This document shows positions 63,461 through 64,000 of a stretch of DNA of 64,000 bases, piece by piece. This stretch comes from Halomonas sp. CH40. Lineage in GTDB: Bacteria; Pseudomonadota; Gammaproteobacteria; Pseudomonadales; Halomonadaceae. The notes under the pieces were generated by a model. It was not told where the DNA came from, did not search any database, and worked only from the letters and a program-made list of their open reading frames with translations. Position numbers and translations under genes: made by a program. Where the stretch lies: positions 3,100,001 through 3,164,000 of the forward strand of contig CP112982.1 in NCBI GenBank assembly GCA_041875495.1. Direction: 5' to 3'. Each line of letters begins with the position of its first letter. The stretch's first letter is position 1.

Positions 63461-64000
63461 ATGGCTCCCACGCCTTTAAAGGCCAGCATTCAGCGGCTCA
63501 CCGAGCATTACCGGCAGCAGTCGCCGCACCTGAGCAAGCAGGTGCGCATAGAGCAGACCCTGCGCCACGCGGCGACCCAGCTATGGCCAGCGGGAACGCG
63601 CCTGCCGCCCCACCGCCAGCTTGCCGAGGCTTTCGGGGTTGCCCGGCATACTCTGGCAAGGGCGGTGGCCAGCCTGATCAACGACGGCTTGCTGGCCACC
63701 GCCCATGGTCGCGGCACCTGGACCCGTCAGCCCGCTGAGCCCGTTCAGCTGCCGCCGATCAATACCCAGCTTTCCCGGCGCGCCAAGCGGGTGCTGGCAG
63801 GGCCAGGGGCGAGTCTCGTCCAGACCGGCTCCTTTATGCCGGGGGTGCCGGATATCGCCCAGTTCCCGATGCGTAAATGGCGCGAGCTGTACGCCAGCGT
63901 GACGGTGCCCCAGAACACCTTGCTGCTGACCTACTCCACCGGCGGCTACGGCCCGCTGAAGCGGGCGATTCGCGATTTTCTGCTGCGCTGGCGCCAGCTT
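63461..64000 (+). CDS. MocR/GabR-like GntR-family regulator with aminotransferase domain (partial)
   Basis: From ATG 63461 (MAPTPLKASIQRLTEHYRQQ) the frame is open to the right edge, 180 codons. Winged helix: LWPAGTRLPPHRQLAEAFGV and TLARAVASLINDGLLATAHG. The start of the aminotransferase-like domain follows (MPGVPDIAQFPMRKWRELYA, LLTYSTGGYGPLKRAIRDFL). Proteins of this class sense PLP/GABA and activate gabDT. Its divergent position to gabD supports that role. The 237-bp gap should hold the shared operator. Confidence 0.88.
   Translation, partial: MAPTPLKASIQRLTEHYRQQSPHLSKQVRIEQTLRHAATQLWPAGTRLPPHRQLAEAFGVARHTLARAVASLINDGLLATAHGRGTWTRQPAEPVQLPPINTQLSRRAKRVLAGPGASLVQTGSFMPGVPDIAQFPMRKWRELYASVTVPQNTLLLTYSTGGYGPLKRAIRDFLLRWRQL

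Overview
The window reads as chromosome of a moderately halophilic gammaproteobacterium, most likely Halomonadaceae (Halomonas/Vreelandella-like). This is inferred from protein style, from the cluster rpsT-murJ-ribF-ileS-lspA-fkpB-ispH-minor pilins and proB-obg-rpmA-rplU-ispB (an arrangement known from Pseudomonas-type gammaproteobacteria), and from a dispersed palindrome I associate with Halomonas. No taxonomic search was possible.

Regions. (1) 1-8.6 kb: a Lap-type adhesin locus read leftward: a TolC-OmpA-SPOR outer-membrane protein, a LapB-like ABC exporter, a LapC-like adaptor, a LuxR-type regulator with a degenerate receiver, and the N-terminal 555 residues of a giant adhesin with a TAAG LapG-type cleavage site. 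(2) 9.3-24.2 kb: YeeE/YedE transporter, trpS, minor pilins, then ispH-fkpB-lspA-ileS-ribF-murJ and rpsT, a GST, DUF2835 and a SprA-like protein. (3) 24.2-33.5 kb: double-PAS protein, NIT-type chemoreceptor, PhoD-like phosphatase, a two-component system, two PepSY proteins and DUF1853. (4) 33.5-38.2 kb: proB, obg, rpmA, rplU, ispB and tRNA-Pro(CGG). (5) 38.2-43.1 kb: accessory genes next to the tRNA, including two paralogous coiled-coil proteins facing a HEWYH metallopeptidase-like gene, a deaminase and an Rpn-family nuclease. (6) 43.2-53.3 kb: a type I restriction-modification locus hsdR-rloA-rloB-hsdM-hsdS in which rloB is split by an IS1111-type IS110 element. (7) 53.36-61.74 kb: a repeat-rich array of small leftward genes (HEPN-like, nuclease-like, pentapeptide, HigBA, CcdAB, BrnTA, GNAT, DUF2442). 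(8) 61.8-64 kb: gabD and a divergent MocR/GabR-like regulator running off the right edge.

The most interesting part is region 7. At least five imperfect palindromes with RYYYAAC/GTTRRRY-like ends and a GCGTTA-type end, all in the same orientation as the genes, lie directly 3' of the genes. I read the region as an integron cassette array without an integrase in the window (a CALIN). Four copies of an ~85-92 bp inverted-repeat mini-element sit at cassette junctions. In three of them the downstream gene (brnT, a higA paralogue, a GNAT) has lost its 5' end, and in two the mini-element supplies the stop codon of the upstream gene. Beside the hsd-rlo locus this forms a defence and toxin-antitoxin island bordered by core metabolic genes.
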